Positions 26,001 to 35,449 of a DNA stretch of 64,000 bases are shown piece after piece. The notes below the pieces were generated by a model. That model searched no databases. It saw only the letters and a list, made by a program, of their open reading frames with translations, and was not told the origin of the DNA. Within the stretch, counting starts at the first letter, position 1, and every line of letters begins with the position of its first letter. The stretch lies in contig CP036432.1 in the NCBI GenBank assembly GCA_007753675.1, positions 5,616,394 through 5,680,393 of the forward strand, read 5' to 3'. This DNA comes from Stieleria magnilauensis. Lineage in GTDB: Bacteria; Planctomycetota; Planctomycetia; Pirellulales; Pirellulaceae. Position numbers and translations under genes: made by a program.

Positions 26001-27197
26001 TCAATCAATCCATTTCACCCGACAGTCGGCATTCTCAACGAGTGAAAGTTTTGCACACACGTCTTTTGCGATCGAATCGACGATGGCCTTTGGCAGATCA
26101 CCTTCGACGGTGACCGTCAACTGATCCATGTCGTCGGTATAGCGGACGCGCACTCCGTCGATGGTGATCTTCTTGGTCCGCCAATCGTCGTCGTCTTCTG
26201 GATCCGGATCGATTGGCGTGTAAGGCACTTGTGGTCGGTAAAGCGAATCGTAGGCCTCCATGTTCGGCTCCGCACCGATCTCGTCAGCCAGATCGTCCTC
26301 AGGGTCCAAACCGGCCCTCGGGTACTCCAACGCGAACTTTCGCATGTCGTAGTTCCAAAGATGCAAGCCGCTCCCGTCATGACGAGCCACCTGGAATCGA
26401 ATCCACTGCCGTTTGGTCAATCGATCCCAGCGGAATTCGGCGAGAGACAACGACCAGTCATCAATGTTCTCCAGGAACCCATCGTCGGACAACACCTTGC
26501 CACCACGGACAAGGATCGACGATCCATCATCACTGAGCGTCGCTTGGTGATCGCTGATCCACCCCGGCTGTTCACCGGTTGAATGAATTCCACTCATTGC
26601 CAGTGTCTCAGTGTCGAGCCGATAGATCGGCGTGTGACCGACAGCTCGCTGATCGCAGTAACCAACGTTCCCGAGGATCAGAATACTTTGACCGTCATTG
26701 ATGGCCGTCGCCGAATGAAAGTCAGTCGGCCGAAAGACGGATTCGGGGTACCCGAAGATTCGCACGTCACCATCGACAGACTCGATGATGACATCGTTGT
26801 AAATAAAGAAATCGGGATCGTAAAAATCTTCGTGCTCGCCGGCGATCCAAAACACTCGCCCGTCGGCCAACTCGGTTCTTGATTGCCCCATGCGGCACCC
26901 TGCCCAGCGTGGTTCGCTGGGAAAATCCACGCGGCGGAGCATCTTTTGTAGGCGGCTTCGAAAACGCTCGTTTGCGTGATAGGGGTCGACACGACCGCGA
27001 AAAAGCCAGCGCCAGACAGGATTGGTCATGTCTTCAGCCGGTGAACGGCCTCGAACAGCCTTCTGCCAACGACGAAAGAGTTTCGACGTCACCTCGGGTC
27101 CGGGCTCACGATCCGCGTCTGTCAATTCGTCTTCGTCGTATCCCAAGACCATTGCACCGTATCGGGGTTCTCCACTCAACTTTCCTCGAACCATCAC
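26001..27197 (-). CDS. Hypothetical protein with kelch/propeller-like region (398 aa)
   Basis: The central part (residues ~105-230) has repeated short strands such as GRVFWIAGEHEDFYDPDFFIYNDVI, HSATAINDGQSILILGNVGY, TPIYRLDTETLAMS and HQATLSDDGSSILVRGG. These look like blades of a kelch-type propeller in which display text (names, dates) is replaced by values. The C-terminus is acidic (DPDPEDDDDWRTKK) and ends in a short alpha/beta segment (QLTVTVEGDLPKAIVDSI). No signal peptide is present. No function is proposed; a role in recognition or binding is a guess based on the repeat architecture. Confidence 0.6.
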   Translation of the reverse strand: MMVRGKLSGEPRYGAMVLGYDEDELTDADREPGPEVTSKLFRRWQKAVRGRSPAEDMTNPVWRWLFRGRVDPYHANERFRSRLQKMLRRVDFPSEPRWAGCRMGQSRTELADGRVFWIAGEHEDFYDPDFFIYNDVIIESVDGDVRIFGYPESVFRPTDFHSATAINDGQSILILGNVGYCDQRAVGHTPIYRLDTETLAMSGIHSTGEQPGWISDHQATLSDDGSSILVRGGKVLSDDGFLENIDDWSLSLAEFRWDRLTKRQWIRFQVARHDGSGLHLWNYDMRKFALEYPRAGLDPEDDLADEIGAEPNMEAYDSLYRPQVPYTPIDPDPEDDDDWRTKKITIDGVRVRYTDDMDQLTVTVEGDLPKAIVDSIAKDVCAKLSLVENADCRVKWID

Positions 27198-27352
27198 GAC
27201 ACGTCATCCAGGACGCAAGTTCGCACCCGACGTCCGCTCGTTCCCCAAGTGTCCCAAATGGCGGAAGCACAGACTAAAGGGAAGTGGCAGAATGATATGG
27301 GGCAGAATGATGTTTTGACCGTTGGTGATAAGCGAGAAGGCTCGGCGTCTTT

Positions 27353-28843
27353 CTATCGGATCGCCTTTTCGTCCAGCGGAACGTGCCGATCAAACAGAGT
27401 TCCGTAGCGTTGGTAATCGTTGTAATCCACCGCCTGCTGTTTCCACTTCGCCAATTCTTGGTCGTACCGCTTTCGCATCTGTTCCAACGGTGCGGCGTGC
27501 TCGGGGCGATTGGCCTGATTGACAAGTTCCAGCGGATCGTTTTCGGTATCGAACAGCTCCTCGACCGGGTCCATTTGATCGTTGCCGAACCACCAGTACG
27601 TGTATTTGTGCTGTCGAGTCAGGCAGGTCAGGCTGTGGGTAGCGAGAGGCCCGAACACGTTGATGAACGCCATCTGTTCATGGCCGCCCTCGTTGGGATT
27701 CTGCAATAGCCCCAGCAGACTCTTGCCGTCCATGTTGTCGGGAATGGAAAGGCCGGCGAGTTCGAGCATCGTGGGTGCGAAATCAATATTGCCGGTCAAC
27801 CGGTCGCATCGAATCTGCTTGCCGTTGAGTGGGCTGCGGGGGTCATAGATCATCAGTGGCACGCGCGAGGATTCTTCCATCGGCAGAACCTTGGAACCGT
27901 AGCCGTGTGCACCACAAATGTAGCCGTTGTCGCTGGTGTAGATGACCACCGTGTTGTCGGCGACCCCCTGGGCCTTCAGTTCGTCGCGAATCATGCCGAG
28001 CGCCACGTCGATGCCGTAGATTTGCTGGTGATACTTCCGCATCTCGCCGTCGTAATCGGTGTCGTACTTCCACTCGGTAAAGCGAGGGTACTGTCGGCCG
28101 GCCTTGCTTTGCGGCGAGAGATGTTCGGAAAACTCGCGGCCGAAGTTCGCCGGCTTGGTGAACGTCTTGCCCTCATAGATGGGATTGAACCGAGGATCTG
28201 GCGTCGCTGGCTTGTGCGGAGCCTTAAAACTGATCGACAGACAGAACGGTTTGTCCTGCTTGGCGGCGGTGCGGATGAAGTCTTGGCCGAAAGCCCCGTA
28301 GGAGAGCGTCGAGTGGGGGTATCGCTTGGCGTACTTCGCCATCGACTTGTTCTTGGCTGTTTCGTAATGGGTCTGGCCGGGCCCGCCTCCCCAGACATCG
28401 AAGTCGTCTTCACACAACCCCTTGCCTTGCACCTCGATCCCGAACTTGCCGGCGAAAGCCGTCAGGTATCCGGCCTGGCGCAGCAGAACCGGATAGGACT
28501 TTGCCCACACCTCCGGACGCATGTTTCCGTGGCTGAAATTGCAGCCCGTCTTGTATTCGTACATGCCGGTGAACACGTTGGAGCGACTGGCCATGCAGAT
28601 CGCCGTGGTGTTGTAGTGGTTGTCAAAGACCATGCCGTCGCGGGCCAATTGGTCCATCTGAGGCGTTTGAACGTCGCTGTTGCCATAGCACCCAACGGAG
28701 TACGTGTTCTGGTCGTCGGCGAACAGGAACACGATGTTCGGACGCGACGACGATTCCTCCGCCGCAGAAATCAACCCATCCCGAGACGCGGGAAGGACAA
28801 ACGTCGCGGCCAGCAGAAAAAGGAGTTTCAGGTGGTGCATCAT
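27353..28843 (-). CDS. Exported sulfatase with CMASR formylglycine motif (496 aa)
   Basis: A signal peptide ([22 protein letters not shown]) is followed by the sulfatase start [21 protein letters not shown], where the two aspartates bind calcium. The formylglycine site is CMASR in [13 protein letters not shown]; the third position is Ala where most have Pro, which is allowed in the (C)x(P/A)xR consensus. Later family marks include [21 protein letters not shown] and [17 protein letters not shown]. It is inferred to remove sulfate from a sulfated polysaccharide or glycosaminoglycan in the periplasm; the substrate is unknown. ATG codons at 28843 and 28840 both precede the signal; longer readings lack export character. 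Confidence 0.92.
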   Translation of the reverse strand: MMHHLKLLFLLAATFVLPASRDGLISAAEESSSRPNIVFLFADDQNTYSVGCYGNSDVQTPQMDQLARDGMVFDNHYNTTAICMASRSNVFTGMYEYKTGCNFSHGNMRPEVWAKSYPVLLRQAGYLTAFAGKFGIEVQGKGLCEDDFDVWGGGPGQTHYETAKNKSMAKYAKRYPHSTLSYGAFGQDFIRTAAKQDKPFCLSISFKAPHKPATPDPRFNPIYEGKTFTKPANFGREFSEHLSPQSKAGRQYPRFTEWKYDTDYDGEMRKYHQQIYGIDVALGMIRDELKAQGVADNTVVIYTSDNGYICGAHGYGSKVLPMEESSRVPLMIYDPRSPLNGKQIRCDRLTGNIDFAPTMLELAGLSIPDNMDGKSLLGLLQNPNEGGHEQMAFINVFGPLATHSLTCLTRQHKYTYWWFGNDQMDPVEELFDTENDPLELVNQANRPEHAAPLEQMRKRYDQELAKWKQQAVDYNDYQRYGTLFDRHVPLDEKAIR

Positions 28844-29133
28844 GAGGACTGGTGAAATGGCGGGTGGATCGATGGTTTCAAACAAGTTCGCTGCGGTGCG
28901 AGCTCGATGACGTTTGGCCAGATGAAACACGGCCGAACGGCGGTGTTGCGGAGCGTAGTTTACACGAGACCGCGGCAGCCATCGCGGCCACCAAGCTTGG
29001 AACGACGATTGCCGCACCTTATTTCGGCACGAAAGTTGCTCAAAGCGTCGCTGCTCCAGAAACATCACAGCGTGGTCGACTGACGATCGTCGTGTGGTGG
29101 GTCGGACAGATTCATTTTGAAGGAATCTTTTTA

Positions 29134-30960
29134 ATGGCACCCTCCACTTTGTGCGGCGAGTCGGCAGCGACGAATGAACAGACCCAAACGGCCGGAATGG
29201 GCCCCATTGTCCTGGACCGCGGCGTCGCGTTTCGTGTCTGGGCACCACATGCCGATCGCGTCAGCGTCGTGGGTGACTTCAACGAATGGCAAAGTGATGC
29301 CAACGAAATGACCAATGAAGACAACGGGCATTGGTTCGCTTTTGTTGAAAACGCTAAACCGGGCGACGAGTACAAGTATCAAATCACTCGTGGCGAAGAC
29401 GTGTTCACCCGAATCGACCCGCGAGTCCGCAAGGTGACCAATTCCGTCGGAAACGGGGTGATTCACGATCCGAACTTTGATTGGCAGGGCGATGACTTTC
29501 AAATGCCAGCGTGGAACGAACTGGTCATCTACGAAACCCACATCGGAACGTTCCATCGGCCCGGGGACAGTGACGTGGGCACCTTCGCCGACTACCAACA
29601 CAAATTCGACCATCTCAAGCGTTTGGGCGTCAACGCGCTGCAGGTGATGCCAATTGCGGAGTTCGCCGGCGACCTCTCTTGGGGGTACAACCCGGCCCAT
29701 CCCTATGCGATTGAATCGGCATACGGCGGCCCCGAGGGTTTTAAAACGTTTGTCCGTGAAGCCCACAAGGCTGGCTTCGCCGTCATCCTGGATGTCGTCT
29801 ACAACCACTTCGGCCCCAGCGACTTGGACCTCTGGCAATTCGACGGCTGGAGCGAAAACGGCAAAGGCGGCATCTACTTCTACAACGACTATCGCAGCGA
29901 CACTCCGTGGGGCGACACCCGACCGGACTACGGACGTGGCGAAGTGCGATCCTACATCCGAGACAACGCGATGATGTGGTTGAAAGACTACCACGTTGAT
30001 GGATTGCGATACGACATGACGCTCTACATCCGCAGCGTCGACGCAAGTGGCCAGCAAGAAATCCCCGAAGGCTGGGGGCTGACTCAATGGGTCAATCGCG
30101 AGATACACGGCTTCAAGCCGAGTGCCATCACGATCGCCGAAGACCTGCAAAACAACGCCTACCTGACGAAGTCGGACATCGAAGGCGGAGCGGGCTTCTC
30201 GACACAGTGGGACGCCAAGTTCGTGCACCCGATTCGAGACGTCATCACTCAACCCGACGATGCCGGCCGCGACATGAACAAGGTTCGCGACGCATTGTTG
30301 CATGCCTACAACGGTGACGCCTTCCAACGAGTCGTCTACACCGAATCGCACGACGAGGTCGCCAACGGAAAATCGCGTGTTCCCAGCGAGGTCGATGAAG
30401 CCGATCCGGACAGCTATTTCGCCCAGAAACGGTCCACGCTGGGGATCGCCCTGGTCATGACGGCTCCCGGGATTCCGATGCTGTTCCAAGGACAAGAGCT
30501 GCTGCAAGACGGATGGTTCCAAGACACCGAAGAATTGGAATGGGACAATGCCGAATCACTAGGCGGCATTAGCGCGTTGATCAGCGACCTGATCGCATTG
30601 CGGCTCAACCGCAACGGATGCACCAAAGGATTAACAGGTCAGCACATCGATGTTGTTCACGTCAACCACCAAGACAAAGTCGTCGCCTTCGTTCGCCGAT
30701 TTGATGGCGGTCCTGGCGATGATGTGGTGGTGATTGCAAACTTCGCCCACCAACACTTCGAAAATTACGAGTTTGGTTTACCGTCACAAGGAACGTGGAA
30801 GCGACGGTTCAGCAGCGATCGCGAAGCCTACAGTGACGAATTCGGCGGAGATGCGAGCGGTGACATCGACGCGATGCCGGAAGGTTACGACGGGCAACCG
30901 TGTAAGGGACGCATCCAATTGCCACCCTACACTGTGTTGATTTACTCACAGGACGCTTAA
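29134..30960 (+). CDS. GH13 alpha-glucan branching-type enzyme (608 aa)
   Basis: An N-terminal CBM48/E-set region ([22 protein letters not shown]) is followed by a GH13 barrel. The four conserved regions are visible: [20 protein letters not shown] with the nucleophile Asp, TIAEDLQ with the acid Glu, and TESHDE with the third Asp. The sequence [24 protein letters not shown] is typical of branching enzymes and of malto-oligosyltrehalose hydrolases. The C-terminal beta domain closes with [12 protein letters not shown]. It probably forms or trims alpha-1,6 branches in glycogen or acts on malto-oligosaccharides; the exact specificity is not certain. The start at 29134 has GAAGGA nine bases upstream (29119-29124). 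It is divergent from the sulfatase gene. Confidence 0.85.
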   Translation: MAPSTLCGESAATNEQTQTAGMGPIVLDRGVAFRVWAPHADRVSVVGDFNEWQSDANEMTNEDNGHWFAFVENAKPGDEYKYQITRGEDVFTRIDPRVRKVTNSVGNGVIHDPNFDWQGDDFQMPAWNELVIYETHIGTFHRPGDSDVGTFADYQHKFDHLKRLGVNALQVMPIAEFAGDLSWGYNPAHPYAIESAYGGPEGFKTFVREAHKAGFAVILDVVYNHFGPSDLDLWQFDGWSENGKGGIYFYNDYRSDTPWGDTRPDYGRGEVRSYIRDNAMMWLKDYHVDGLRYDMTLYIRSVDASGQQEIPEGWGLTQWVNREIHGFKPSAITIAEDLQNNAYLTKSDIEGGAGFSTQWDAKFVHPIRDVITQPDDAGRDMNKVRDALLHAYNGDAFQRVVYTESHDEVANGKSRVPSEVDEADPDSYFAQKRSTLGIALVMTAPGIPMLFQGQELLQDGWFQDTEELEWDNAESLGGISALISDLIALRLNRNGCTKGLTGQHIDVVHVNHQDKVVAFVRRFDGGPGDDVVVIANFAHQHFENYEFGLPSQGTWKRRFSSDREAYSDEFGGDASGDIDAMPEGYDGQPCKGRIQLPPYTVLIYSQDA

Positions 30961-31002
30961 ATCCAATGCCGTCAAGTGTAAGCGTCGTTTCCTCAGATGA
31001 GG

Positions 31003-31069
31003 GCCCGTAGGATCGCGTCAAACGGCTGATATTCGTTTGACGTCAGCCGGTTCGCGCAGCGTGAGCGTC
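31003..31069. repeat. Dispersed palindromic element, family GCGCGAACCGGCTGA, copy 2 (inverted)
   Basis: In reverse orientation this segment reads ...GCGCGAACCGGCTGACGTCA...ATCAGCCGTTTGACGCGA..., matching the element at 23927-23998. It contains two alternative stems, GTCAAACG/CGTTTGAC (31017-31024 with 31034-31041) and CGGCTGA/TCAGCCG (31023-31029 with 31043-31049). It lies between the convergent GH13 and metallophosphoesterase genes. Confidence 0.75.
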
Positions 31070-31099
31070 ATTAAGATTTAAGCCTATGCTTGACCGCGA

Positions 31100-31984
31100 C
31101 TAGCGTGAAAATTCCGCCTCCCACTCCGCCGAACCGTGCTTCCCGACGGCGTCGGTCTGGGTGGAGAGCCGTCCGCTGCCACGGGCGAACTCGTGACGGC
31201 TAAGTGGTGCAAAGATACCGGTGTCGTCGTCGTAAATATGATGCGTGACTCGGATGGCATGTTGGGACAAATCGATTTCATTGAACGTGTTCTTCTCACG
31301 CTCGCGGCCCCGTCCCCGCCGCGAAGTACTCGTGCCGCTTTGAACGATGACGATCCCGTGGTCGCGGCCGGCCGCTGGATAGAAATCCAGCGTGTTGCCG
31401 ATGTACGAACGATGCAGGTGCCCACCTAGAATCAATTCAACACCGAGGTCAACGAACAGCTTGATGGCCCGCTTCGCTTTGGGCATCGCTCGGTCACGCA
31501 AGTAATCCGGTGCCGGGGCAAAGTGATGATGCGCCACGACAATCCGAGAGAGTTCGGGCGGCGTGTTTTCGAACACCCGCCGACAGAAATCGAGCTTCGA
31601 CGGGTGAAGTCGTCCGTTGGAGATGGCAGAACGAGGGGCCGTCGAGTCGAGGCCTACGATGACGGCTTCGTCGGTGCGTAGCACCGTATTGAGTTCCTTT
31701 GAAATGATGCGTTGGTAATGCCGATGAGGGTCGGTAAACCGCTCAATAATCCGGTACAGCGGCACATCGTGGTTGCCCGGCACGACGACGCGAGGTGCGT
31801 CCGGCAATTGTCGAAGGAACTCGGCGGCCTGTTCGAACTGCTCCGGTTTCGCACGTTGCGTCAGATCCCCGCTGACCACAATCACGTCCGGCGACACCGA
31901 CTCGGCTGCACGTCGTAGTGACTCACCGACGCGGGGAAGGAAGGGTGGACCAAAATGCAGATCGGAGATGTGGAGAATCTTCAT
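31100..31984 (-). CDS. Calcineurin-like metallophosphoesterase (294 aa)
   Basis: All metal-binding motifs of the class III cyclic-nucleotide phosphodiesterase-like family are present: ISDLHFG at residue 5 (D-x-H), VVSGDLT (GD), VVPGNHDVP (GNHD), VVAHHHFAP and GGHLHRSY (GHxH). The protein has no signal peptide and no membrane segment. It resembles the CpdA/YfcE-like branch, so it may hydrolyse a phosphodiester or phosphomonoester in the cytoplasm; the substrate cannot be given. The ATG at 31984 sits one residue before the conserved KILHISDLH start, which rules out the longer reading with 34 extra residues. Confidence 0.9.
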   Translation of the reverse strand: MKILHISDLHFGPPFLPRVGESLRRAAESVSPDVIVVSGDLTQRAKPEQFEQAAEFLRQLPDAPRVVVPGNHDVPLYRIIERFTDPHRHYQRIISKELNTVLRTDEAVIVGLDSTAPRSAISNGRLHPSKLDFCRRVFENTPPELSRIVVAHHHFAPAPDYLRDRAMPKAKRAIKLFVDLGVELILGGHLHRSYIGNTLDFYPAAGRDHGIVIVQSGTSTSRRGRGREREKNTFNEIDLSQHAIRVTHHIYDDDTGIFAPLSRHEFARGSGRLSTQTDAVGKHGSAEWEAEFSR

Positions 31985-32494
31985 GGTATGAGAGTTGCTA
32001 TGTAGTCGTCGGCTCCGTAGGCGAACGCGAAACAAGCCAATGCTCGCGGAGGAAGCGACACCCCTGCAATCCGCATACCGATGCAAGCGACTCTCAACCG
32101 GGCCTTCCTTTCAGTTTCGACGGGGAAAGCGAGCGAACCGGTCATGCGGAGTTTTCCGTGATTCCATCGGCAATCCGCATCGCGTGCCATCCTGACGCAA
32201 TCGCGGTCAGGAAGTCATCACGGGCGGCAGAATTGGCGGTCCTTTCGTAAGACCACGACAACCTTGGGCACATCAGTTGCATCGCCTTTGCACCACCATC
32301 CTCCTACAAGACGCTGAAATGCCTCCCTATCCTCTGAATTTTCTCACACCGCAGTTCAAGTCGAAATCACCGGCACGTACCGACCCGATCCAGGCAGGAT
32401 TCGGTACCGTAATGCGTACGGTACGACTTGCCCGCCGCAGCGAACCTTGCATCGGTTGCAACACGGTGTCGGATTCTACAAGGTTGGTGGCGGC
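31985..32494. other. Intergenic region with a short perfect palindrome
   Basis: No gene is recognised in this divergent 510-bp stretch. It presumably contains the promoters of the metallophosphoesterase (minus) and of the lipid operon (plus). The only visible structure is the palindrome at 32404-32424, listed separately. Confidence 0.5.
32404..32424. promoter_or_regulatory. Candidate operator upstream of the lipid operon
   Basis: GTACCGTA (32404-32411) and TACGGTAC (32417-32424) form a perfect 8-bp inverted repeat with a 5-bp spacer, about 70 bp before the VTT gene. The size suits a dimeric repressor, but no regulator gene is adjacent, so this is a guess from symmetry and position only. Confidence 0.3.
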
Positions 32495-33223
32495 ATGAAA
32501 AAGCTGGCGGTAACATTGCTGATCATCGCTCTCGCGATTGCAGCGTGGTACTTCGCTGGAGTCTCCTTGAGCTGGGATTCGTTTGTCGAGCACGAACGCG
32601 CGTTGCGTCTTGCCGTTGCCCGGCACCCCGCCGTCGCGGTGATCGTCGGCGTCCTGCTCTACACCCTGACGTCGTTGATTCCCGGCACCACGGGCAAGTC
32701 CATTGCGTTCGGATGGTTGTTCGGATTCTGGATCGGCTTGGCCATCGTCAGCGTCTCGTTAACCGCTGCGGCGGTGATCGCGATGATGGCGGTTCGCAGC
32801 TACTTTCGCGACTGGGCATTGCGTCGCGTGCCGCGAATCGTCGGCACCATCGATCAGTCGCTCGAGCGTGGCGGTGAGGCGACCTGCCTCTTGACGCTAC
32901 GTCTACTCCATGTCCCCTACACCGGCGTCAATTACTCGGCCGGTGCAACGAGTGTCCCGTTGCCCACGTTCGTTTGGACGACACTCTTGGGCATGCTGCC
33001 CAGCAACTTAGTCTTCGTCCTGGCCGGTGCGAGACTGCCGGCGCTGGATCGGATGGCTGAGGTCCGGCCTTGGCAATTGATCGACTGGCCGTTGCTTTCC
33101 GCAGCCACGCTGGCAATTGCAACGCCGATGGTGGCCAAAAAGCTGACCCGGATCAGCAAATCAGCTTCCAAAAGCGCCGACGGCTCATCCGACAAGAAAC
33201 GGCGGGAGTTCACGGCATCATGA
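32495..33223 (+). CDS. TVP38/TMEM64 (VTT/DedA-superfamily) membrane protein (242 aa)
   Basis: The protein has several hydrophobic segments (KKLAVTLLIIALAIAAWYFAG; AVIVGVLLYTLTSLIPG; GLAIVSVSLTAAAVIAMM; TTLLGMLPSNLVFVLAGA). The family core is seen in IPGTTGKSIAFGWLFGFWIGL and in LLRLLHVPYTGVNYSAGATSVPLPTFVWTTLLGMLPSN, which correspond to the reentrant loops and to the R-x-x-P-x-P/N motif of VTT-domain proteins. Such proteins are linked to lipid scrambling or transport across membranes. The next two genes encode phospholipid enzymes and overlap it, so a role in membrane lipid handling is well supported by context. The ATG at 32495 starts the first membrane segment. Confidence 0.88.
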   Translation: MKKLAVTLLIIALAIAAWYFAGVSLSWDSFVEHERALRLAVARHPAVAVIVGVLLYTLTSLIPGTTGKSIAFGWLFGFWIGLAIVSVSLTAAAVIAMMAVRSYFRDWALRRVPRIVGTIDQSLERGGEATCLLTLRLLHVPYTGVNYSAGATSVPLPTFVWTTLLGMLPSNLVFVLAGARLPALDRMAEVRPWQLIDWPLLSAATLAIATPMVAKKLTRISKSASKSADGSSDKKRREFTAS

Positions 33224-34167
33224 ACGTCATTTCCGGATCGTATGCCAACCTGTTTTCATTGGCGATGGCGGTGTTCAGTGCGTTGCTTGCCGGCACGCTC
33301 TACCGACTGTCTTCGCTGCGTCGCTGCCCGGGCGAGACCGCTCGTCGGCGGATGGCGAGCCTCGTTTCGTGGTGGATGATTGCCGGTTCCTTGTTTTTTG
33401 CAGCGTTGGGCGGACGGTGGGCTGCGTCGATCATCTGGTTTGCGATGTCGTTCATCGCGATGACGGAGTACAGGCGATTGTCGTCGCCAGCTCCGCCAAC
33501 AACTCCGTCGGCGTCTTCCACGATGCAGTGGACGCCCACTGCATGGGTGATGACGATCAACCTCGTTGTGCTCTACGGCGGAATCGCAATTGGCGGAGAC
33601 ATCGCATGGTTGGCCTTCGTTTCTGCCGCATCCGTGATTGCTTTTTGCGGCGTAACGATGGCGTCAGAAGGAGTCCTACAATACACACCACGCATTGCGT
33701 CTTCGATCTTGGGTCTGTTGCTTTGCGGAATCTTTCCGGCATGCAGTCTACTGCTGCTCGATCCGGAATCACCCGCATTGTTTCTACTGGTGGTCGGGAT
33801 GACGCAGTGGAACGACATCCTCTCGGCGTGGGCGGGACGTTCACTTGGCCGACGAAAGCTAGCAGCAGCGATCTCGCCGAACAAATCGCTGGAAGGTTTT
33901 GTCGGTGGGCTGATCGGAACGGTTGTGACTGCGGCATTGGTTGGTCCTAACTTGACCGAGCTGACATTGGTGGATTGGTCATTGCTCGGATTGGCGATCG
34001 CGACTGCAGGAACGCTCGGTGATCTGAACATGTCGGCGATCAAACGTGCTGCGGGGGTAAAAGACAGCGGCACGTTGATTCCGGGCCAGGGCGGCATGCT
34101 CGATCGCATCGATTCGTTAACCTTCTCCGCACCCATTGCATTGCTGCTTGTAGAGGTGATGCGGTGA
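33220..34167 (+). CDS. Phosphatidate cytidylyltransferase, CdsA family (315 aa)
   Basis: The enzyme makes CDP-diacylglycerol from CTP and phosphatidate. The family signature is nearly complete at the C-terminus: SAIKRAAGVKDSGTLIPGQG followed by GMLDRIDS, where the paired aspartates of KD and DRID bind metal. The upstream motif SPNKSLEGFVGG is also typical. Eight or so hydrophobic stretches indicate a polytopic membrane protein. The start at 33220 overlaps the stop of the VTT gene (ATGA), which indicates coupled translation; its own stop overlaps the GTG of the next gene. The N-terminal part, with a Ser/Pro/Thr-rich loop near residue 90, is more divergent. Confidence 0.92.
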   Translation: MNVISGSYANLFSLAMAVFSALLAGTLYRLSSLRRCPGETARRRMASLVSWWMIAGSLFFAALGGRWAASIIWFAMSFIAMTEYRRLSSPAPPTTPSASSTMQWTPTAWVMTINLVVLYGGIAIGGDIAWLAFVSAASVIAFCGVTMASEGVLQYTPRIASSILGLLLCGIFPACSLLLLDPESPALFLLVVGMTQWNDILSAWAGRSLGRRKLAAAISPNKSLEGFVGGLIGTVVTAALVGPNLTELTLVDWSLLGLAIATAGTLGDLNMSAIKRAAGVKDSGTLIPGQGGMLDRIDSLTFSAPIALLLVEVMR

Positions 34168-34862
34168 GCCGATCATCATCACGGGATCCGTCGGCGGAAC
34201 ACAGAGTCGCGGTTTCGCCTGCAGAGCGTTCGACCACGTGGTTGACGATCCCGAACGCCATCTGCGTGGGGCGTGCGATTTGCTCGCCACTGATGTTGGT
34301 ATTGGCCTGGAACGGACTGCAGACCGCGACACTTGTGCTGTTCCTGATTCTGACCTTCAGTGATTTCGTCGACGGCAAACTTGCTCGATGGCTCAATCAA
34401 AGATCTGCGATTGGCCCGAAGCTTGACAGTTTTTCAGACGCCGTCATGTACGGATGCCTGGCACTCGCGTTGATCTTTTTGCGCGGTGACTTGCTCGGAC
34501 AGGAAGTCTTGTGGATTGTCTTCGCCATCGTCAGCTACATTGCTGCCGGGATGTTTGCGTTGGCCAAGTTCGGGCAACTGCCCAGTTATCACACCCGGTC
34601 GGCCAAGCTGGCATGGCTGATGGTAGCGATTGCCGCTGTGGCGTTGTTGTCCGGCGGACCGGCCTGGCCACTGCGGATGGCGATGGCGACCGTGATGATC
34701 GCCAACCTTGAAAGCAGCTGCATCACCTACTTGCTGAAACGACCGCTGACGGATCTGGCATCGGTGTTTCGTCTGCATGCGGTCACCGATTCCGCCGACA
34801 CATCAAGAGAAGACGAAGACGCCTGCGGAGTCGAACAAAAACGCTTTACCACACCGGGCTGA
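34164..34862 (+). CDS. CDP-alcohol phosphatidyltransferase family membrane enzyme (232 aa)
   Basis: The complete CDP-alcohol phosphatidyltransferase motif DGxxAR-x8-GxxxDxxxD is present as Asp70, Gly71, Ala74, Arg75, Gly84, Asp88 and Asp92. Hydrophobic helices surround it. The enzyme joins the phosphatidyl group of CDP-diacylglycerol to an alcohol; which alcohol (glycerol phosphate, inositol or other) cannot be read from the sequence. The GTG start at 34164 overlaps the CdsA stop, so substrate maker and user are coupled in one operon. The C-terminus after about residue 205 is polar and probably cytoplasmic. Confidence 0.92.
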   Translation: MSRSSSRDPSAEHRVAVSPAERSTTWLTIPNAICVGRAICSPLMLVLAWNGLQTATLVLFLILTFSDFVDGKLARWLNQRSAIGPKLDSFSDAVMYGCLALALIFLRGDLLGQEVLWIVFAIVSYIAAGMFALAKFGQLPSYHTRSAKLAWLMVAIAAVALLSGGPAWPLRMAMATVMIANLESSCITYLLKRPLTDLASVFRLHAVTDSADTSREDEDACGVEQKRFTTPG

Positions 34863-35227
34863 ACAGTCGGGCGATGATTCGGCCGGATCGGCATCGCCAC
34901 GGATGATGCGGTTTAGGGGATAAAACAGCTTCGACCAACAGGAAGATAAAAGATGTCAAAGCGGCGGTATCCGGCATCGACTATTCGCTAATTCGGTGAC
35001 AATTTGTCCGAGGGTAGCCAATGTGACCGATGCGGAATACCGACCGGGCACCCGCGAGGACTTTGGCACTACAAATGCTAACTGATCACATCGCCGCACG
35101 CTCCGCGGGCGGAATGCGTTTCGCTGCGAGTCGCCCACAGTGGGGCGTCCGATTCTCGCTCGTCTGCGGAATGTGCGACGACGTGATTACCTGTTCCGTC
35201 GGTAGGTCCATTCTACGTGAGGAAACA
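34863..35227. other. Intergenic stretch without recognised features
   Basis: This 365-bp stretch follows the lipid operon. No gene, hairpin with T-run or repeat shared with other places of this window was seen in it. Confidence 0.5.
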
Positions 35228-35413
35228 ATGCATGCCTGTGAGACTACGGCGTGGATGGTTGTCGTCGGATACCTGATCCTCGCCGCCGTGTATTTTGCAA
35301 CCAAGGTTCCCAGTATGGTTCGACTGGGTTTGGTGACCTTGGCATTCGGGTTGCTCCTCAGTTGGATGACCGTCAGTGGAACGCTGCGGTCATGGTGTGA
35401 TTCGTTGAGTTGA
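35228..35413 (+). CDS. Small two-helix membrane protein (61 aa)
   Basis: The peptide MHACETTAWMVVVGYLILAAVYFAT...RLGLVTLAFGLLLSWMTVSGTLRSWC has two hydrophobic segments joined by a short basic loop. The ATG is preceded by GAGGAAACA, a fair ribosome site; a longer reading with 66 more residues is basic and unlikely. No family is recognised. It lies 36 bp before a degenerate metallophosphoesterase gene, so the two may be co-transcribed. Confidence 0.55.
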   Translation: MHACETTAWMVVVGYLILAAVYFATKVPSMVRLGLVTLAFGLLLSWMTVSGTLRSWCDSLS

Positions 35414-35449
35414 ACCGGATCGAAGGTGAACGAATACGGAGAAGAAACG

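Noticed and set aside
29131..30522. Minus-strand frame of 463 codons opposite the GH13 enzyme
   Set aside because: Antisense shadow of a gene with all four GH13 regions.
29134..30960. Malto-oligosyltrehalose trehalohydrolase (TreZ) as an alternative name
   Set aside because: The barrel start is similar, but no treY or treS neighbour is present and the motif order fits branching enzymes at least as well; the call was kept at the general GH13 branching type.
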